Source: Triglochin maritima (lineage: Eukaryota > Streptophyta > Magnoliopsida > Alismatales > Juncaginaceae). From it: a DNA stretch of 64,000 nt. The notes beneath the pieces were generated by a model. It saw only the letters and a program-made list of their open reading frames with translations, searched no databases and was not told where the DNA came from. Where the stretch lies: contig OY821779.1 in NCBI GenBank assembly GCA_963682175.1, forward strand, positions 3,918,501 through 3,982,500, in the 5' to 3' direction. Below are positions 51,011-61,557 of this stretch, one piece after another (within the stretch, counting starts at the first letter, position 1; each line of letters begins with the position of its first letter). A program made the position numbers and the translations under genes.

Positions 51011-51394
51011 GTTTGTCCTTTTCAAGAACACGAAATCAAACTCAATACCGTGAAAATAAATCAGAAACCCCCAACAATTAATATCAAAGACAAACCAACT
51101 TTAAACAAGAACACCACACAAAAAAACTTTTCAAAATAACATCGAAAAACCAAGATCGATTCATCACATAACAAAATCAAAAACTTCAAATCAACCACAA
51201 AGAAACAATTTTTTTCGCAAAAACTCAACACAAAACCCAAATCAGGTACAAAGAACCACACTTCCAACAAAATCAAGATCAATCAATAATAGAACAAAAC
51301 CAAAAACTTCAAATCAACCACGAAAACCAAACTTTCCCCCAAAAAACACCACACAAAAAACTCAAATCAGCTACAAAGAACCACATTTATCCTC

Positions 51395-51565
51395 GCCTCG
51401 AGACAGACTCCAACGCCGACCACTTCCTCCTCCTCCTCGCCGACCAACTACGTCGTGACGTCCTAACCAACATCGTCGGCGTCCCACCTCCTCCAGACTC
51501 ACTTCCGCGTTGTCTCCCTCGGCATATCTTTTACCGATCTCGCATTCCACTGGGAAAAATGATGA
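51395..51565 (+). other. Coding-like stretch in the small MULE
   Basis: An open frame reads ETDSNADHFLLLLADQLRRD, then VLTNIVGVPPPPDSLPRCLP and continues to about 51565. The inverted relative at 48060-48220 keeps much of the same frame (DSNADHFFLFLADQL). This may be a captured host fragment or a piece of a lost element gene. I do not recognise it. Confidence 0.35.
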
Positions 51566-51781
51566 AGAATGAAAGGTTTTGGGGGATAATAGAAGGTTTT
51601 GAGGAGATATGTATGGTGAAAACCAAATGTCGCATGGTTAGCGTGCGTGTGATATGATACAAAATAAATAAATAATATATGATTTAATTAATCTTTGGTT
51701 TTTGCTGAGTGGATTGCTGACTCAACTGACCAAGTCAGACGCGTCTCGGACGCACCGCGTCAACAAATCATTTTTCTTAAT

Positions 51782-52940
51782 GAAATAACTAAATAAGTAC
51801 TTTGGGACGTGAGTTGTGAGGGATACGTAGATCGTGAATCCGTGATTCATGCACTTCTTAATTTCCGGTCGTTTTCTTCCTACGTACGTGCGTCATTTAA
51901 AGTTTTATTTTTGTTATCTGATTATTATTATTTTGTCAACAAAGTGGTAAATCAGGGTTTTTTTTCTTTGCTGAGCTTAATGACTAATTTCTTTGTTCAG
52001 CACCATATGCTTAATCCTTTGAAAAGATTTCCATTTTCTTGAGATGGACAATAAATTATAAGTTCCAAACACATGGAATTAGTGAAGGTTCTGGTAGAGC
52101 TTTGATTGTACTATTCTATATATATATTCACTGCGATTAATATAGTTTGTCGACCCATTCTCTTAGTTTTAGAGATCAATTATCAGATTGTTGACTCTTC
52201 TGCAATGCTAAAACAAGAGACATTATTGACGATATTTTGTGTCGTCTGTGGTGTATCGAAGCTAGTCCTCGTGCCACTGTTAACAATATAAATTAGCTCA
52301 CATCACTTAATTAAAAGAGAAGACACTATTATTGTGTTGGGAAATAAGATGCACGTATATAAAATCTCAAGACTATTCTATTATATAAAATCTCCATTTA
52401 ATACGAATTTGTTGGTGATCGAAGTCCAAAATTTATTTGATGCAAAACCCAGGGTAAGAACTACATCTTCTAGACCCCCACCAAATACAGTGAGCAAATT
52501 GAGGGCTTAGGGGTTTGTAAATTGTGGAGAAATTCACAAGAAGCTTCCGAATAATATGGATGAATTTCAGAAAATATTTCGGAAGTTTATACCACTAGAT
52601 TTAAAGGAAAATTTACATTTTTTTGTTATTTTTTTAATGTTGCATTTCCTAGAAGGTAAAGTTCCTCAATATAATTCTGATTTTTAACATAGCTAAAAAC
52701 ACAAACTGTTTTATTGTGATTATGAAACAAGTTCTCCATGCATGTTTAAATCATAAAATTATATATATTTTCAATAAGATTAAGATAAAAATAAAAATGA
52801 ACCTACTATATTTGTCAGTTTCTTGGTCTTATATGAAATAATCAGATTTTACGATTTTTGACTTGTATGAATTAATAACTTACGTCATAGATCGAAATGC
52901 ATAGTTGGGTTTTTCAATTGTACCAAAAAACAAGGGAAAT
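51782..52940. other. Intergenic
   Basis: AT-rich; no gene or element recognised. Confidence 0.4.
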
Positions 52941-53232
52941 GCGAATTGTGCTTTTTTGTGGGCTTTTGGACAAAACTCGGGATATAATGATCTCTGACAC
53001 TTCACGTCTCCTCAGATATATCTCGTTACCCCCAGATATATCTGGTTACCCTAGATATATTCAGTTACTCTAGATTCGAATATATCTAGAGTAACCAGAT
53101 ATATATGGGAGTAACGAGATATATCTGGGGATAACTTGATATATCTGGGAAAACGTAGAGTGTCAAAAATTATTATATTCCCAAATGTATCATGAGTTTT
53201 CCCAAATAACCCACAAAAAAAGCTCACCTCGC
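52941..53232. mobile_element. Fold-back MITE upstream of the DUF3537 gene
   Basis: About 292 bp, almost wholly an inverted repeat. The left arm reads GCGAATTGTGCTTTTTTGTG and later TCTGACACTTCACG; the reversed right arm reads GCGAGGTGAGCTTTTTTTGT and TTTGACACTCTACG. The centre has several AGATATATCTGGTTAC-like words in both directions. It lies 164 bp before the start codon of the next gene. Confidence 0.7.
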
Positions 53233-53395
53233 GTTGCCCAAGAAATAAAGATTCAATTAAAACTATATAAGTAGAAAGTCAAGGCAGTGTAAGTATCAAC
53301 ACCAGTTCCTACCATCCTTATAAGAAGCCCCCAACACAAAGACCAACATCACCTCCCCATGCACGTACGTAGACAATCCCCAAACCCTACAACCA

Positions 53396-55579
53396 ATGGA
53401 CTACTTCAACGACCAACACACTCTCACAACTCCATTCCTCCCCAATCCGCCGTTGAAACCCGCCGTCCCCGACGAGCTCCAAAGCCTCCGGGTGTGCCTC
53501 AAGTGGTGCGCCTTGGACCACTCCTCCTTCATCGGCAAATTGGTGTCGTACGCCGCCTTCCTTCTCCTCGGCCTCGTTGTTCCCTCTGCCGTCTCCTTCC
53601 TGGTGCAGCCGAGGCCTTCTCATGACGGTTTGGTGAATAAGGTGGTCCAATTGCCGGAGTCGATGTTGGCCGGGATTGCATTCGTCACGATTGCCGGGTT
53701 TTTCCGGCAGTATGGGCTCCGGCAGCTGCTGTTTTTGGACGGGTTGAGGGAGGACTCGGGCTATGTCCGTCGCGGGTAATGTTAGCTTTCAAAAAAGTAC
53801 ATATGATTGTATATTTCTCATTAAAATTGAAACTTGCTGTATGATCAATTTGAAGTTCATATATAAAATGAATATAATTAGTATCATAGTTGTGGACCTG
53901 TGGTTGCTTTTCATAGTTAAGGTCCCAACTTAATTAATTAAGACATATTATCGTTGAATTGTTTTTCAACGAGAATTATTGTTTAAAGCAAATTAATTAA
54001 CAATTTAATTACTACATGTATTCTGCCAAAATATATTTTCCGGCAAAAAATTAAACTTTGTAGAAGTTCTAATTTTATACTATAGTAAACCCCAGTACAT
54101 ATGATATTTTGGCATTTACTTTAACACGCTTCGTTTGGTAACATATATCTATAGATACTCAAAGGAGCTCGACAAGGCCTTGAAGTACCTCACCTACATC
54201 CTCCTCCCTTCCTCCTCTATTGAGGTGGCCCACAAAATCATCTTCTTCTCAAAGATGACCATCAAATTGCCACTCCTACCGTCTGAATTCCCCGGCAAAG
54301 CGCTCATCTTCCTCGCCTCAATGTCCTCCTGGCTCTACCGGACCGGAGTGTTCCTAATCGTGTGCATCATGTTCCGGCTAACGTGCGAGCTCCAAATCCT
54401 GAGGCTGGAGGGGTTCAAGAGAATGCTGGAGGAATGCCGGTCGGATGCCGGAGGCATGTTCGTGGAACACATTAGGATAAAGAGGCAGTTGCTGACCACC
54501 AGTCATAGGTATAGGATGTTCATTCTTGGTTGTTTGGTCACAATATCGATTAGTCAGTTGGGAGCTTTGATGTTGGTCTTGTCCTCGAGTTTGTACAAGA
54601 AGAACTTCTCCAATTCCGGTGATCTTGTGGTGAGCAATCCGTGATTCTACATATTGGTCACGTAATTAATTTGTTTGCATTTATGTGTCGGTGCCCATAT
54701 TCTATAATAATTTAAATTCATATGCTCATATTGATTCTAGATGCTATATATTAGAGATATAATTTGTAGGTATATTGTTTTTAATTTGGCAAAATGTTAT
54801 TCTTATAAGAATTATTTATTCTATTTACCTGAATCCAGGATTCTATCCACTATTAACAATAAGGTTTTATATCTTATATTAATTGGCTAATCCAAGAATA
54901 CAGATCTACGGATTAGCTAGCTAGGCTCGTACTTGTTGAGTTTGACTAAATGTACATGGTTTATCTTTATGGAATGGAACCGGTGAACTCGATAGAGAAG
55001 ATATAGGTGCAAACAAATTTCGTTAATTAAATTTAATTAATCATTTTGCTTATATTTTTTACAGGTCTGTTCTGTTGTCCAAATCAGCGGCTTCTTCATA
55101 TGCTTGACGGGAGCCGCCCGAATCACCCACAGAGCCCAAAGAATGGTGTCAATTGCCACCAAATGGCACGTAACCATGACATGCATGTCCAACTCCGGAT
55201 CGGAGAACCACTCAAACCAAGATTCAACACAAAACACAACCGACGACGACGAGTTTTCACTGCCCGTCGCAGCTGATCTCGACTCAATTATCAAGTCCGA
55301 CAGTTTGCAATTGCACATCGAGTCACGTAAAGCCTTGTGTCAGTATTATACATTTCATTTCTTTTTCTTGATTGATTGATTTTATGTAAACATATGTGAT
55401 ATTGGTTTAAGTAATATATATGTTTTCCTTTTGTTGTTGCAGTGTTGTATTTGCAGCATAACAATGGTGGGATCACACTCTTCGGGTTCGCAATTGATCG
55501 TGGGCTTCTTCACACGCTCTTCGCCTTTGAGATGTCTTTGGTGTTGTGGATCTTAAGCAAAGTAGTTGTTGTGACTTGA
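53396..55579 (+). CDS. DUF3537 multi-pass membrane protein
   Basis: Four exons, 53396-53775, 54155-54629, 55065-55326, 55443-55579, all GT-AG with matching phases; 417 aa. ATG 53396 opens MDYFNDQHTL, right before a typical N-terminus (LQSLRVCLKWCALDHSS). Hydrophobic segments are visible at about 50-68, 90-103, 180-200 and 255-275, and two more in the last 110 residues. The end motif NNGGITLFGFAIDRGLLHTLF with FEMSLVLWILSKVV is highly conserved in the family. Plant relatives include Arabidopsis At4g22270 (MRB1), At4g03820 and At1g67570. Database names such as ligand-gated ion channel are not experimentally based as far as I know, so no function is assigned. Confidence 0.92.
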
Positions 55580-56619
55580 AGTTGTCCGCTTAATTGGTTT
55601 ATGTTTTTCAATTGGATTAATTTATTAGTTGGGGGAACATTAGTAATTAATTTTGAGTGCATATTTCCTATGTTTTTCAGTCGGTATATATCTCTTATCA
55701 AGTGGCTTTGCAAGAGAGTGTAGTTAATATGTTAAGTCTTGCATATGCGCGCTAATCTAAATGTTGTTTGTTGTACATGTAATTATGTTAACGTGGATTT
55801 TCAAATACCTTTAGCTAATTGATAAATGTGCTGATGTACGTATTATCATTTCTATTGGGAGAGACATGAGGTTGTATTAAATTATTAAGCCGATCTCAAT
55901 TGCCATCTCTTTAAATACCAGAGTGATTTTCATAAATACAATACTTTAGTACATAACTTTATTTGTTTGTCGTGTCAAGCACATTTTGCAAACATCTTCA
56001 ATTATGGTCCTCGAGTTAAAAAGCAATTGACAAGTTTATGTTGCACGTGTCGTTTCTGCGTAGAAATTCAATAAACCATGTTTGCATTGTGCCCAATCGC
56101 GTCTTATTTTTTTCATGTTTGTTCTTCATAGATCACCAAAACAAAGCCAATTATGTGATAACATACGACGGAAATGGAAAATCCACAAATTTATCCACAA
56201 CCATTTTTCGTCCATGTTTGAATTTTCCATTATATTGACGTCTCATCTGATTTATGTTAATATATAGTTGCTTTTTTAAATTTACATTTCTCATAAATTT
56301 ACAATCTCCTATTTTAATATTATGCTCATATTGCAACTCCCTCTATTGATGAAATCCTCAACCTTCTAGACAAAATCATACGCTCGTACTTGTATTTGCA
56401 TCCGAAATACGGGTCCATATAAAAATATCCCCAAAACATTAACAGAAATACGAATCTACTTATGTTAGCTTGTTTTTGTTTGTTCGTTGTACGACCTTAC
56501 TGGAGGCGTAGGCTTGTGTGGGCTTAACCTTGTATTGGAATCCCACTTTTCGGAGGACCCAATTTGGTTCATCGATTTATTATCTTAATACAATCACCCA
56601 ATTTCAAAAAGAAAACCCA
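55580..56619. other. Intergenic
   Basis: 3' UTR of the DUF3537 gene and AT-rich spacer up to the MULE. No gene seen. Confidence 0.5.
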
Positions 56620-56628
56620 AAAAAGAAC
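56620..56628. repeat. Candidate 9-bp target-site duplication, left
   Basis: AAAAAGAAC, repeated at 61560-61568. The 9-bp length is the MULE standard. The low complexity of the motif leaves some doubt. Confidence 0.6.
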
Positions 56629-56629
56629 T

Positions 56630-56691
56630 GAACTGCTAAACATCGCCCCAAAATTACTTAAATCGCCCCTTGAAATTACCAAATTGCCCTT
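56630..56691 (+). repeat. Left TIR of the MULE
   Basis: 62 bp, GAACTGCTAAACATCGCCCC...AAATTGCCCTT. Reversed, 61496-61557 matches at 59 of 62 positions. Confidence 0.93.
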
Positions 56692-56705
56692 CCTCCTATT
56701 TTTGC

Positions 56706-56713
56706 TTATATAT
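56706..56713 (+). promoter_or_regulatory. TATA-like box of the left MULE gene
   Basis: TTATATAT about 60 bp before ATG 56775, just inside the TIR. Confidence 0.5.
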
Positions 56714-56774
56714 CTCACAATTTCACTCTTTTTTCAAAACTTTCTCTTCCTATACCTACTACACAAGATTACGA

Positions 56775-56846
56775 ATGTCTCGGAGGCCAGGGAAGCAGCC
56801 AGCAGTTCCCCCGGTGTACCCGTATGAGGTAACATTACGTTATTTA

Positions 56847-56877
<31 letters not shown>

Positions 56878-57938
56878 GTCGTCGGCGTCCGAGGGAGACG
56901 CCCCCCGCATGGGGCGGGCGTCCGAGGAAGCCGCTCCCCCTATGGGGGGAGCGGCTTCCGAGGACGCCCGACCCATGCGGGGGGCGTCTCCCTCGGACGC
57001 CGACCCGAAGCGGGAGACGTCTGCGGAAGACGTCTCCCCGATGGGGGAGACGTCTTCCGCAGACGTCTCCCCGTAGGAGGAGGCGTCTCCGACAGACGCC
57101 TCCACCTTGCGGGAGGCGTCTCTCGCAGACGCCTCCGCCTTTTTTGTTTTTTTAATTAATAAATATCATAATTACTTTAATAAATAGTGATAAATCAAAA
57201 AAATTAATTTAACAAATTCTTTTTAAGTTTAACATTTGTGATATTTAGTTTTAACAAATTTTGATTTAGTTTAACAATTGTTTTAATTTAGTTTAACAAA
57301 TTTTGATTTAGTTTAACAATTTTGATAATTAAGTTTAACAAATTTTGATTTAGTTTAACAATTTTGATAAATATGATAATTTAGTTTAACAAATTTAACA
57401 AATTTGTATTTAAAATTTCAATAAATAGTCATCGGGTCACAGTGGAGGGAGAGGCAAGTCGATACCATTACACGCCTTCCGTTCTTTAGAGGATGATTCA
57501 GCACCGCGTCATCCACGTAGACGGGGGATATCTGCTTCGGTCAGGAGGGAGAGGGAGGCATTACGTCGTCGTGAGGAGGAGGATGATTCCTTCGATGATG
57601 AGCATGTAGATAGTTTCGACGACGAGAGCGACGATGATGGCCCGTATGATGTGCGGCCGGAGGTGGAGAGGCAGGGGGATTATAGCGGAGGACGTGGTCG
57701 AGCGGGTACTTCTACTTCCGCCGGATGGATGGTGCGGAAGGGTAGGGGTGGGAGGTTTACGGCCGGGGATTCGAGCTCGTGCACTGTTGATCCCCGCACT
57801 CGGGCTGTAGACCCAATCTTGCAGATGAGGGATGAGCTGCCAGACGATGCCAGAGCTGCATGCGGAGATGTGGATCAGATCATACAGTCATGGCATACTC
57901 AGTTAGGCATCTCCGACCATGATTCGGATGATGAGTAG
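56775..57938 (+). CDS. MULE companion protein, charged, unknown function
   Basis: My model has two exons, 56775-56828 and 57429-57938, with a phase-0 GT-AG intron (GAG|GTAACA and ATAG|TCATC); 187 aa. Exon 1 encodes MSRRPGKQPAVPPVYPYE. Exon 2 begins SSGHSGGRGKSIPLHAF, then has a basic part (APRHPRRRGISASVRRERE), an acidic part (EEEDDSFDDEHVDSFDDESD), a Gly/Arg part (SGGRGRAGTS, VRKGRGGRF) and a conserved-looking end (RTRAVDPILQMRDELPDDAR, then DQIIQSWHTQLGI) that closes with DSDDE. I recognise no domain. It faces the transposase gene and starts at the opposite TIR, the place mudrB holds in MuDR, but I see no likeness to MURB. It could be a DNA- or protein-binding helper. The splice model is inferred. 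Confidence 0.6.
56884..57139. repeat. Left array: eight 33-bp GC-rich units
   Basis: Units start every 33 bp from 56884 to 57115; the eighth is cut at about 25 bp. The consensus is GGCGTCT-N6-AGACGCC, then a 13-bp part centred on CCCCATGGGG. Both parts are dyads; some units vary as GACGTCT. The array lies wholly in intron 1 of the companion gene, after a run of A. Its 33-bp period equals 11 codons and one plus frame is open throughout, reading GV..RRLP.GG-like repeats, but that frame does not join exon 1. Confidence 0.92.
57190..57415. repeat. AT-rich repeats in the companion-gene intron
   Basis: Repeated ACAAATTTTGATTTAGTTTA and TTTAGTTTAACAA words with about 22-27-bp spacing between the GC-rich array and exon 2. 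Confidence 0.75.
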
Positions 57939-57949
57939 GCTGATCTGTT

Positions 57950-58130
57950 GTACCGTACTCTTAGTATTTGTATTTATATTTGTTTATCTGTTGTACGCTT
58001 AGTATTTGTGTTTGCTTATCTGTGGTACGCTTAGTATTTGCATTTATATTTGTTTATCTGTTGTACGCTTATTATTTATTATTTGTGTTTGTGTTTGCGA
58101 ACATGTCGTACGCTTATTGTTTGTATTTGT
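57950..58130. repeat. Repeats downstream of the companion gene
   Basis: Several copies of a CTGTTGTACGCTTAGTATTT-like unit with TTTGTTTATC, spaced about 36-50 bp, in the zone between the two convergent genes where both transcripts should end. Confidence 0.7.
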
Positions 58131-58259
58131 GTTTGATAACCTTTCGTACTATTATATATAATGCAAATAAAGCAAACATATCAAAACATATTACATAATA
58201 AAGCAACACTATATAATGTACAAACATATCAAAACATATTACATAATTATACAAACATA

Positions 58260-61200
58260 TCAAAACATATTACATAATTGTTGCCAATATGCTATCCTAT
58301 GTTGGTACTCCAGCTCCCATCCAATAACACTCTCATCTCGTATTTGATACCACAGAGTCGCTATAGGAGGTACGGGGAATCCCTCATTCAATTCCAAACG
58401 AATGTAATGAGCGTAACTCCCTAAATGAGCAATAATCAACTCTCTGCACGGTCTCGTCACGGTAGGCGGACTCTCCCAAGGTAGAACTGTAAGACATGGG
58501 TACAACGAACCATCATTTCCGAGAGAGAAGAACATAACTGCACACTTGTAAAAATTTGCAATGGGAAACAAGTCCGTCCACGTCTCCATATAGTGATTCT
58601 CGCCACAAGGTCCCCCGCCCCAATTAATCCGGTGACGAGCCTCCGCCACACCGTCGTAGTATACGTGCTCATAAAAAGATGGGTTCGCAGCTATCTCATT
58701 TGAAATCGAACGACGGGCGAGTTGCCAATTGTCTTCACCACCGTGGAAAACATCGGCGACACATCGAAATCCACAGTTTCCATCAGCACGTACATCATTC
58801 CACTGGTGTAGGAATGGCATAATGATTCCTGGAATTCTATCTCCATATGGGAAGTCGTCTACGTCAGCCCGCCCAGTCACTACAATATGAACAAAAAATA
58901 CAGTTAGATATAATAACAAAAGATACATATTTACTGAAATAAATAACAAAATAATAATAATAATAATAAATATAAGGATGGTATACCTGATCCTCCTCTC
59001 ACTGACGAAGAACCAGAAGATCGACCACGACCTTTGCTTCCACTACCGGAAGAACGACCACGACCTCTACTCCCACTACCTGAAGATCGACCACTACCTC
59101 GCTCTGCATACTCAAACGCACTAGGGTCCCGTCGTGTCGACTTTCCCCTTGGTCGACCTCGTAGCTTTGTTTTTACTGCAGGCTCTTTCAAATTCGAATG
59201 TTCGGGGTGTAGCTGCTCGAATAAAACCTGAGAGGCAGATCGAATTACGGTAGGGTCACTTCCTGCAATCTCATCAACCAGACTGCGAAAATGTTCGGCG
59301 TCTTGAGCTGCCTGAGACACAAACTCTGCGTTCCCGGCTCCTTCCCCAATGACAAGTGTCCTCCAGAACGAATGAATCTGCTCTAAGTAAATTCCGTTTT
59401 CTGATTCAAGACATCCACGGATGGTACATGCGCAAGGTATCCCATGAGAAGTCAGAAAAGCGCACTCGCAACGATATTCAACTTCATCATCTAACTGTTG
59501 CATTCTCTTCACCTCCTGACTCAGCAACTGCAAACAGTGATGCGAAACTCTACCATTTATGTGACGATATAGAGAATGTCCGAAATTAGTCAAATTTCGC
59601 CGTCTCGAGTCTTCAAGAAAGTTTCGAATATTCGTCAGCTGCATTTCAGTAGCCGCGTTGACGCGCTCGAAAAGAGTGTCCAGAGCTGCAGTCGATGTAG
59701 AAATCCACTCTTTTAGAGCCGAATGAGCACTTTCGACCCTACAATTCGTGGTGTTCCCAAAATGAAGGACTTTGTTCGTCCAATTCAGCACAAACTTTTC
59801 TTTATGCACTAACCACGTGGTGTCCAGATACTCCGTGATAGCCGGCCACGATCTATACAAATCTTTCAGAGCATACACAGCTCTATCATACTCGGCTTCT
59901 GAAGTAGAAAGCATGATCTTCCTCCATCTTCCACGCCTCAAAGTCTCTGCCATCTCCTTATTCTTGCCGAATACGTGGTACGCGTAATTCAATACGTCTT
60001 TGTTGATGTGCCATGTGCAGAGTAAATGAGCAGAGTCTGGAAAAACCTCTCTCACTGGTCGCATAAGGCCTAACTCCCGGTCTGTTATTATTGCAGTCGG
60101 GCTGACAGTCCCCAATAACAGATCTCTCAACTTCTCCATCACCCACAAATAACTGGAGTAAGATTCATCCATCAAAATCGCATATCCAATAAGGAAATTC
60201 ATGTTTGCTGGTGTGACCCCAATCATTTCGAACAAAGGCATCTTATACTTGTTCGTCTTGTAAGTCGAATCCATGCAGATAACGAAAGGATATGTCCGCA
60301 ACAACTGGACTGACGTCGGATGTGCCAAAAAAGCGTGAGTGACGACATCAGTTTCTGGATCCGCCATAATCCAATGTAAGTACTCACACTGCACTGCTTG
60401 GTAGAGAAACTGCTGGACGGGATTCCGATATTCAGATTTTGTCCTCCTCATGTAATCTCTGAAATTATAAATATGCCTTTGATTTGGATTGTCCTCCGGG
60501 AATTTTTCTTTTACTGCCTTCAAGATGTTCCGTGGTTTTGCTTGCGCCTCTGTCATATCACGAACAATCTTCTTCGCCCCAGAACTTAGACCACTAATTT
60601 GACGATGACCCTCTGGATAAACTGCCAGTCTGTGGTTGTGATGTCCGTGAGCACTATTAAAAACCAAAACCCATCCATCACGATCTCGTCGCTCCACCAC
60701 TTTTATTAAGAAACGGCAACCGCAACCCTTTCTTTTGGTGTTTCTTCGAAGTGCAGTATCCATATCCCGAGACTCCATTTGATTTCGCCGGTCGCATCTC
60801 AAATAACAATCCATCCGACTATCTGATCTTGTTTTGTACGATGACACGACCAAAAAAAACCCAGCTCCGATAGCTACTTGTTTGGCCCATTTACATGCTT
60901 CATCGATTGTTGCAAAGATTTGTGTAGTTTGAAATAACTCACTGTAATCCACTCCATCACCACCGAAATCTGGAACCTACAAAAATAAAATCAAAATTAA
61001 AAAAAAAATAAATAAATTCGAAATTAAAAAATTTCAAAAATAATGTCGAAATTAAAAAAACAAAATCAAAATCAAAAAAAAAAAAAAAAAAAGGCGTCTG
61101 TGTTACACGCCTGCCCCATGGATGGGGCGTCTGTGTTAAACGCCTTCCCCAACGGTAAGGCGTCTGCGTAGGACGCCTGACCGAAGGGAAGGGCGTCTAC

Positions 61201-61403
61201 TACAGACGCCTTACCCATGGGGAGGACGTCTACATAAGACGCCTATCCCATGGGGGAGGCGTCTGCGTTAGACGCCTAGTCCATGGGGAGGGCGTCCTAC
61301 GCAGACGCCCTCACCATGGGGGAGGCGTCTAATGCAGACGCTCGACCCAAAATTTGCCCCGCGCCAGGCTTACCTCACCCGATGCATCACCCTCGTCAGA
61401 CAT
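58260..61403 (-). CDS. MULE transposase (FAR1-type) fused to an OTU cysteine protease
   Basis: Three exons on the minus strand, 61403-61374, 60976-58987 and 58879-58260; GT-AG, phases agree; 879 aa. Exon 1 gives only MSDEGDASGE. Residues about 30-125 form a FAR1-like zinc-binding region (CYLRC, GCGCRF, HGHHNHR). The DDE core follows: D246 in ICMDSTYKTN, D309 in IITDRELG, E425 in CRVESAHSALKEW. A SWIM-like finger (CECAFLTSHGIPCACT, about 513-527) ends in Cys where His is usual. An AT-hook-like GRPRGK and Gly/Ser/Arg repeats lie at about 615-670. Splicing at 58987/58879 then adds the OTU domain: DGNCGFRC with D706 and C709, and the His in SYAHYIRLEL near 831. The transposase would cut at the TIRs. 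The OTU part predicts deubiquitinase-type activity, which is unproven for this family. The exon 3 join is inferred from frame and splice sites. Confidence 0.88.
61093..61350. repeat. Right array: eight 33-bp GC-rich units
   Basis: Units start every 33 bp from 61093 to 61324, the eighth cut at about 26 bp. The pattern is GGCGTCT-N6-AGACGCC, then a part centred on CCCATGGG, as in the left array. It lies wholly within intron 1 of the transposase gene, with a run of A on its left. Stops occur in the frames I checked, so it is not coding now. Confidence 0.92.
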
Positions 61404-61452
61404 TTTCGTGGTGTTTTTACTGATAAATTATGAATATACATGACCATATGCC

Positions 61453-61462
61453 TTATTTATAG
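61453..61462 (-). promoter_or_regulatory. TATA box of the transposase gene
   Basis: CTATAAATAA on the minus strand, about 50 bp before ATG 61403 and just inside the right TIR. Confidence 0.6.
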
Positions 61463-61495
61463 ACACGGGACGATATGGGTATTAAATATATTGTT

Positions 61496-61557
61496 AAGGG
61501 CAATTTGGTAATTTCAAGGGGCGATTTAAGTAGTTTTGGGGCGACGTTTAGTAGTTC
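61496..61557 (-). repeat. Right TIR of the MULE
   Basis: Inverted copy of 56630-56691 with three differences. Confidence 0.93.

Larger units (their letters stand above)
50380..51781. mobile_element. Non-autonomous MULE with about 60-90-bp TIRs
   Basis: The left end (from about 50398) GACGTGGACG...GATGCGTCTGACGTG...TCAGTTGAGTCAACAAT...CAGTCAGCA matches the reversed right end GACGCGGTGCG...GACGCGTCTGACTTG...TCAGTTGAGTCAGCAAT...CACTCAGCA. Inside are a T-rich ladder of AAGTTATGTTTGTTC-like words (50620-51010), then an A-rich part, then a GC-richer open stretch (about 51395-51560). A 9-bp target-site duplication could not be confirmed. Confidence 0.7.

Noticed and set aside
53359..53650. Alternative frames over DUF3537 exon 1
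   Set aside because: Only the frame from 53396 continues through phase-compatible introns into a conserved membrane protein.
56734..57105. Minus-strand open frame of 123 codons across the left array
   Set aside because: It is an antisense reading of GC-rich 33-bp repeats; low stop content explains it, and no start or splice signals support it.
56884..57139. CRISPR-like regular repeats
   Set aside because: The spacing is regular, but the whole unit repeats without unique spacers, the context is a plant MULE, and no Cas-like gene exists.
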